A stretch of 8,642 nucleotides of DNA from Christensenella sp. UBA3770 (GTDB taxonomy: Bacteria > Bacillota > Clostridia > Christensenellales > CAG-1252). The stretch's first letter is position 1, and every line of letters begins with the position of its first letter. The stretch spans positions 4,535 to 13,176 of the forward strand of contig DFFS01000004.1 of NCBI GenBank assembly GCA_002371075.1, written 5' to 3'. Under the pieces are notes generated by a model that made no database searches, was not told the DNA's origin, and saw nothing but the letters and a program-made list of their open reading frames with translations. The position numbers and the translations under genes were made by a program. This document shows positions 6,178 through 8,642 of the stretch, piece by piece.

Positions 6178-7362
6178 TTATGCCGACGCCGCGGTGATGC
6201 CGCTGAGCTTGGCTTGTCCGATGGGCTTGTCGCAGATCATATCGGCGTACTTCACGAGGGTGGCGGTATAGGTGGGCGTTCCTGCCTTTTGCATCAAGAT
6301 CCTGCCGTTTTCGCCCTCGATCCAGTTCCAATCGCAAAGCTGATGGAGCTTGAAGTCGGCGCTGTTCAACACGTACATCGTGCCGTTGTCCACAAACCTA
6401 TCCGCAACGACGGGAATGCCGTTGTAGGAGATCGCCTTGTAACCGCCGTCCAAGTTGAGGTAGTCGATGTTGGTGCGGCTGAGCGCAAGGTAATCCAAGT
6501 AGAAACGTCTGACGTCGTAAGCGGTGGCGATGAAGTCGACGGAAGAACCCGCAAGCTCTTCCGCATGGTCGATGGCGGCTTGGATCATGCCGGTGTTGAT
6601 CGCGCCCAAAGACGACTTGATATACGGCGCCAACCACTTGTTGCCGCTGCGCGTAACGCCGTAAAGACTGCCGCTGGTTTTAAAGATCTCGCCGAGACCG
6701 GTGAGTTCTGCGTCCTTGCTGCCCTGCAACGTGACGAAATAGCCGCTGCCGAGAACGCTGTCGGGCTGCGTGCCGTCAAACTTGACGACGTGGTTCACGC
6801 GGTCAACTTCCAATACGCGCCTCTTGGCAAGAAGCGGCGTGGTGGTGCCCGAAGCGTAGATGTCGATCAACATGCCCTCCATGAAGTTTTTGGAGCTGTT
6901 GAGCTTGATGAGGGACTTGTTTGCGTTGCCGGCGAAATTGACGGTCTCACCGAGCGTGCCGCTGCCGTCGCCGTAAAGCATACGACCGAAGTTGAATTTG
7001 CTGGCTTTCAAAAGACCTTCCATTTCGGCGTTCAGGATGTTGACAAAAGCGCCCGCGCTGTTTTCGCTGGCGCGGATCGCCTTGTCGCTGAGTTCGATGG
7101 TGCCGTAAAGGTTTTTCAAAGCAAGGGTGAACTGCGCGTAATTGTTGCCGGCAGCGGCGGGAAGATCCCCTGTTTCGCTGCCTGCGCCCACGCCGCCGTT
7201 CAGTCCGTACGGAACAAGCTTAACGATGTTTTTGCCCCAAACGTCCGACGTGGTTTGTTTGATCTTGGCATAGAACGGATTGATGCCGATGTTGAGCTGA
7301 TCCGCAACGACGCCGAGATAGAGAGTTTTCAGTGCGTTTTCCGCGCTGGAAATAGTAACCAT
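6178..7362 (-). CDS. Phage major capsid protein, 394 aa
   Basis: This is the main head shell protein, very likely with the HK97 fold. The N-terminal part (about 1-130) has features I associate with capsid proteins of Firmicutes phages: ALKTLYLGVVADQLNIGI, NPFYAKI, KLVPYGLNGGVGAGSETG, then LKNLYGTIELSDKAIRAS (83-100), an E-loop or spine-like region leading into MEGLLKASKFNFGRMLYGDG (114-132). Residues about 150-215 (GMLIDIYAS, LEVDRVNHVVKFDG) look like an inserted beta-barrel. The later part (about 250-350) contains AINTGMIQAAIDHAEEL, SSVDFIATAYDVRRFYLDYL and YNGIPVVADRF, typical of the A domain of such proteins. The start ATG has a strong AAGGAGGAT site nine bases upstream, formed by the last codons of the scaffold gene, which ends three bases before the ATG. 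That fits high expression. Position after the scaffold gene agrees with the call. Confidence 0.92.
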   Translation of the reverse strand: MVTISSAENALKTLYLGVVADQLNIGINPFYAKIKQTTSDVWGKNIVKLVPYGLNGGVGAGSETGDLPAAAGNNYAQFTLALKNLYGTIELSDKAIRASENSAGAFVNILNAEMEGLLKASKFNFGRMLYGDGSGTLGETVNFAGNANKSLIKLNSSKNFMEGMLIDIYASGTTTPLLAKRRVLEVDRVNHVVKFDGTQPDSVLGSGYFVTLQGSKDAELTGLGEIFKTSGSLYGVTRSGNKWLAPYIKSSLGAINTGMIQAAIDHAEELAGSSVDFIATAYDVRRFYLDYLALSRTNIDYLNLDGGYKAISYNGIPVVADRFVDNGTMYVLNSADFKLHQLCDWNWIEGENGRILMQKAGTPTYTATLVKYADMICDKPIGQAKLSGITAASA

Positions 7363-7365
7363 AGA

Positions 7366-8013
7366 TTATATCCTCCTTGATTTTATGAGTTTTTCCGCCA
7401 TGGCTCCCGCCTCCTCGATGCTTCTGGCTCGAGTGGGCGGTATGATCGCGGCAGCACCGCCATGCGGTAACGTTCTGGGTGCGCCGGCGAGGGGAGACAA
7501 TCCCTCCAGGTAGTCTTTGATGACTCTATCGCGAATTTTGTCATTGTTGTAGACGTGCTTTTCGAGAAATGCCTCGTCCTCCATCATGCTTTCGGGTTTT
7601 TTGTAGCTTTTCGCAACCGCTCTGCCGAGCGCAACGTCCAAGCAGTCCTCTTTCCCGGCAAGATCTTTGTCCGCCATCAAGATGCCGCTGATCTCCCCGG
7701 CGTACTCTTCCGCCATCGGATACTTTCCCAAAAACGCAGCCACCCTTTCTTCCCAATCTTCTCTTTCGTACAGAGGGGCAGATCCTTCCGCCGCCGAAGG
7801 CTCGGGGGAAGGCTCACTTCTCCGCTCTGCCTCTTTTAACTGCTGACACTTTTTGGTAAACTCCGCTTCCAAATGGTTGTACGCCTTCAAAAGCTCGTCG
7901 CTGTTTGCGAATTTCCCTACGGAGGCAGCCTCCCCGTTATCCGACGCCGAAGTAACTTTTGCCGTTTCTTCGGCGGCGGGCGCGACGACCGCTTGTTCCA
8001 TATTTTCCTGCAT
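7366..8013 (-). CDS. Scaffold-like phage head assembly protein, 215 aa
   Basis: This protein probably guides capsid assembly and is removed before or during DNA packaging. The N-terminal 30 residues are low-complexity (Ala, Glu, Ser, Val). GKFANSDELLKAYNHLEAEF (33-52) continues into a charged KKCQQLKEAER helix, a signature I associate with scaffold or head-assembly proteins encoded between portal and capsid genes in Firmicutes phages. A helical region follows (about 85-170: WEERVAAFLGKYPMAEEYA, LDVALGRAVAKSYKKPE, FLEKHVYNNDKIRDRVIKDY). A Pro/Gly-rich stretch (about 175-195) separates it from a basic C-terminal helix, SIEEAGAMAEKLIKSRRI, which could be the coat-binding end as in P22 scaffold. 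The ATG has AAAGGAGG six bases upstream and lies 12 bases after the portal stop. No protease motif is visible. Confidence 0.8.
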   Translation of the reverse strand: MQENMEQAVVAPAAEETAKVTSASDNGEAASVGKFANSDELLKAYNHLEAEFTKKCQQLKEAERRSEPSPEPSAAEGSAPLYEREDWEERVAAFLGKYPMAEEYAGEISGILMADKDLAGKEDCLDVALGRAVAKSYKKPESMMEDEAFLEKHVYNNDKIRDRVIKDYLEGLSPLAGAPRTLPHGGAAAIIPPTRARSIEEAGAMAEKLIKSRRI

Positions 8014-8025
8014 AATATACCTCCT

Positions 8026-8642
8026 TTAACGCGCTATTGCGCCTTGTTCGACGCTCTTCAGGAGCGCCTTCTTACGTTTGTGTTCTCTGATGTGTTCGAT
8101 CAAGCGCTGCTTTGCCTCGGGCGTGTAATCGAATTCCTTTCCGAGGATCGCTTTGCTGTGCTCCGCAACGTGGATATCGTCGTCGTCCACTTCGCCGACC
8201 TCGATGCTGCCCTCTATAACGGCGGCGTTTTCCTCCTTGGCGTGGGTTTTGTTGAGTTCGTCCAGCTCGCGGGCGTTCTCCCAGTTGCCGAAACCGAGCA
8301 TCTCCAAGATCTTGGACTTGTTTGCCGAGCTGATCTTGCCGTCGTCGTCCGTCAAAAGACCGAGGTTCAACAGCTCCACCACCATGTTTCGGCGTGAGGA
8401 CAAGGTTTCCAACACGTCGCCCGAAACGTCGAATACGACGTCGTCGCTGCTGATGTCGTTTTTGTCAAAGTAGCAAAGCTCGATCTCGCCGTTTTCGCCG
8501 GCGATGCGCTTCATGCGGGCTTTGATGGCAAACTGCTTGTACAAACGAAGCACCTGCTTTGCAACCTCTTTGATGGCGCTGCGGACCTCCGTCGCCGTCA
8601 TTTTCAGACGCGACTCATCCTGCTCCATCAAAAGGGAGATCG
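8026..8642 (-). CDS. Portal (head-tail connector) protein, C-terminal part (5' end outside window)
   Basis: The minus-strand frame is open to the window edge, so only the last 204 residues are seen. A TTG and an ATG near the edge (8631, 8628) are in frame but are probably internal codons. The segment ISLLMEQDES-RLKMTATEVRSAI matches the MTATEV region typical of portal proteins of short-tailed phages (T7-like connector and P22-like portals), which sits before the long C-terminal helices. A helical stretch follows, with KEVAKQVLRLYKQFAIKARM, then NGEIELCYFDKNDI and VVFDVSGDV. The C terminus is charged, with an acidic run (EVGEVDDDDIH) and a basic last helix (HIREHKRKKALLKSVEQ). In context it is the ring at the unique capsid vertex through which DNA is packaged and ejected. 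Position directly before scaffold and capsid genes agrees. Which portal family it belongs to cannot be settled without the N-terminal part. Confidence 0.82.
   Translation of the reverse strand, partial: ISLLMEQDESRLKMTATEVRSAIKEVAKQVLRLYKQFAIKARMKRIAGENGEIELCYFDKNDISSDDVVFDVSGDVLETLSSRRNMVVELLNLGLLTDDDGKISSANKSKILEMLGFGNWENARELDELNKTHAKEENAAVIEGSIEVGEVDDDDIHVAEHSKAILGKEFDYTPEAKQRLIEHIREHKRKKALLKSVEQGAIAR

Larger units (their letters stand above)
1486..8642 (-). mobile_element. Prophage structural and lysis region, podovirus-like (right part outside window)
   Basis: Nine consecutive minus-strand genes have the order portal, scaffold, capsid, small protein, head-tail adaptor, propeller-like tail hub, two unrecognised structural-type proteins, holin. 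That order is typical of short-tailed phages (compare P22: portal, scaffold, coat, gp4, gp10). No tape measure, tail tube or sheath gene is present. All reading frames are intact, which argues against an old decayed remnant. Integrase, terminase, endolysin and regulatory genes are not in view. The left edge given here is simply the last phage stop codon; the real attachment site has not been identified and may lie anywhere between about 1400 and 1486. A host gene at the left supports an integrated prophage, though a chimeric assembly cannot be excluded by reading alone. Confidence 0.82.

Noticed and set aside
5968..7380. Long open frame (470 codons) on the plus strand opposite the capsid gene
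   Set aside because: It is antisense to a well-supported capsid gene that has a strong ribosome binding site and recognisable protein pattern. The frame is open because the capsid gene's codon use rarely creates stops on the other strand. Its translation shows no coherent protein features.

Overview
The window joins the end of a metabolic gene to most of the virion and lysis block of a short-tailed (podovirus-like) tailed phage, most likely an integrated prophage. Strong AGGAGG-type ribosome binding sites, a BhlA/UviB-type holin and capsid, scaffold and adaptor proteins that resemble Firmicutes phage proteins point to a moderately GC-rich Bacillota (Clostridia-like) host. This is inference from style and family resemblance; nothing in the window fixes the species.

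Positions 1-1404 (+) encode the C-terminal part of a fused DhaK-DhaL dihydroxyacetone (glycerone) kinase, whose 5' end lies before the window. It is followed by a strong intrinsic terminator at about 1426-1464. The hairpin has T runs on both strands, so it can stop the kinase transcript from the left and the phage transcript from the right.

Positions 1486-8642 are a single tightly packed minus-strand gene train, read from high to low coordinates: portal protein (C-terminal part, running off the window), scaffold-like protein, major capsid protein, a small conserved-looking protein, head-tail adaptor (gp4/gp11-like position), beta-propeller-like tail hub or nozzle protein (P22 gp10 / T7 gp12-like position), an unrecognised beta-rich protein (candidate receptor-binding or tail protein), an unrecognised coiled-coil protein (candidate ejection or internal virion protein), and a BhlA/UviB-family holin. 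Gaps run from a 10-nt overlap to 42 nt, and I see no internal promoter or terminator, so the block is probably one operon transcribed from beyond the right edge.

In this model the portal, scaffold and capsid proteins assemble the procapsid. The adaptor and hub close the portal and form a short tail, the two unrecognised proteins supply host contact and/or DNA ejection functions, and the holin permeabilises the membrane at the end. There is no tape measure, tail tube, sheath or baseplate, which supports a short-tailed virion. No endolysin, integrase, terminase or repressor is in the window. The holin is the last phage gene before the convergent host gene, so the prophage edge probably lies in or near 1405-1485. 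There is no gene-free stretch longer than about 100 bases, and I found no tRNA, CRISPR array, insertion sequence or long repeat.
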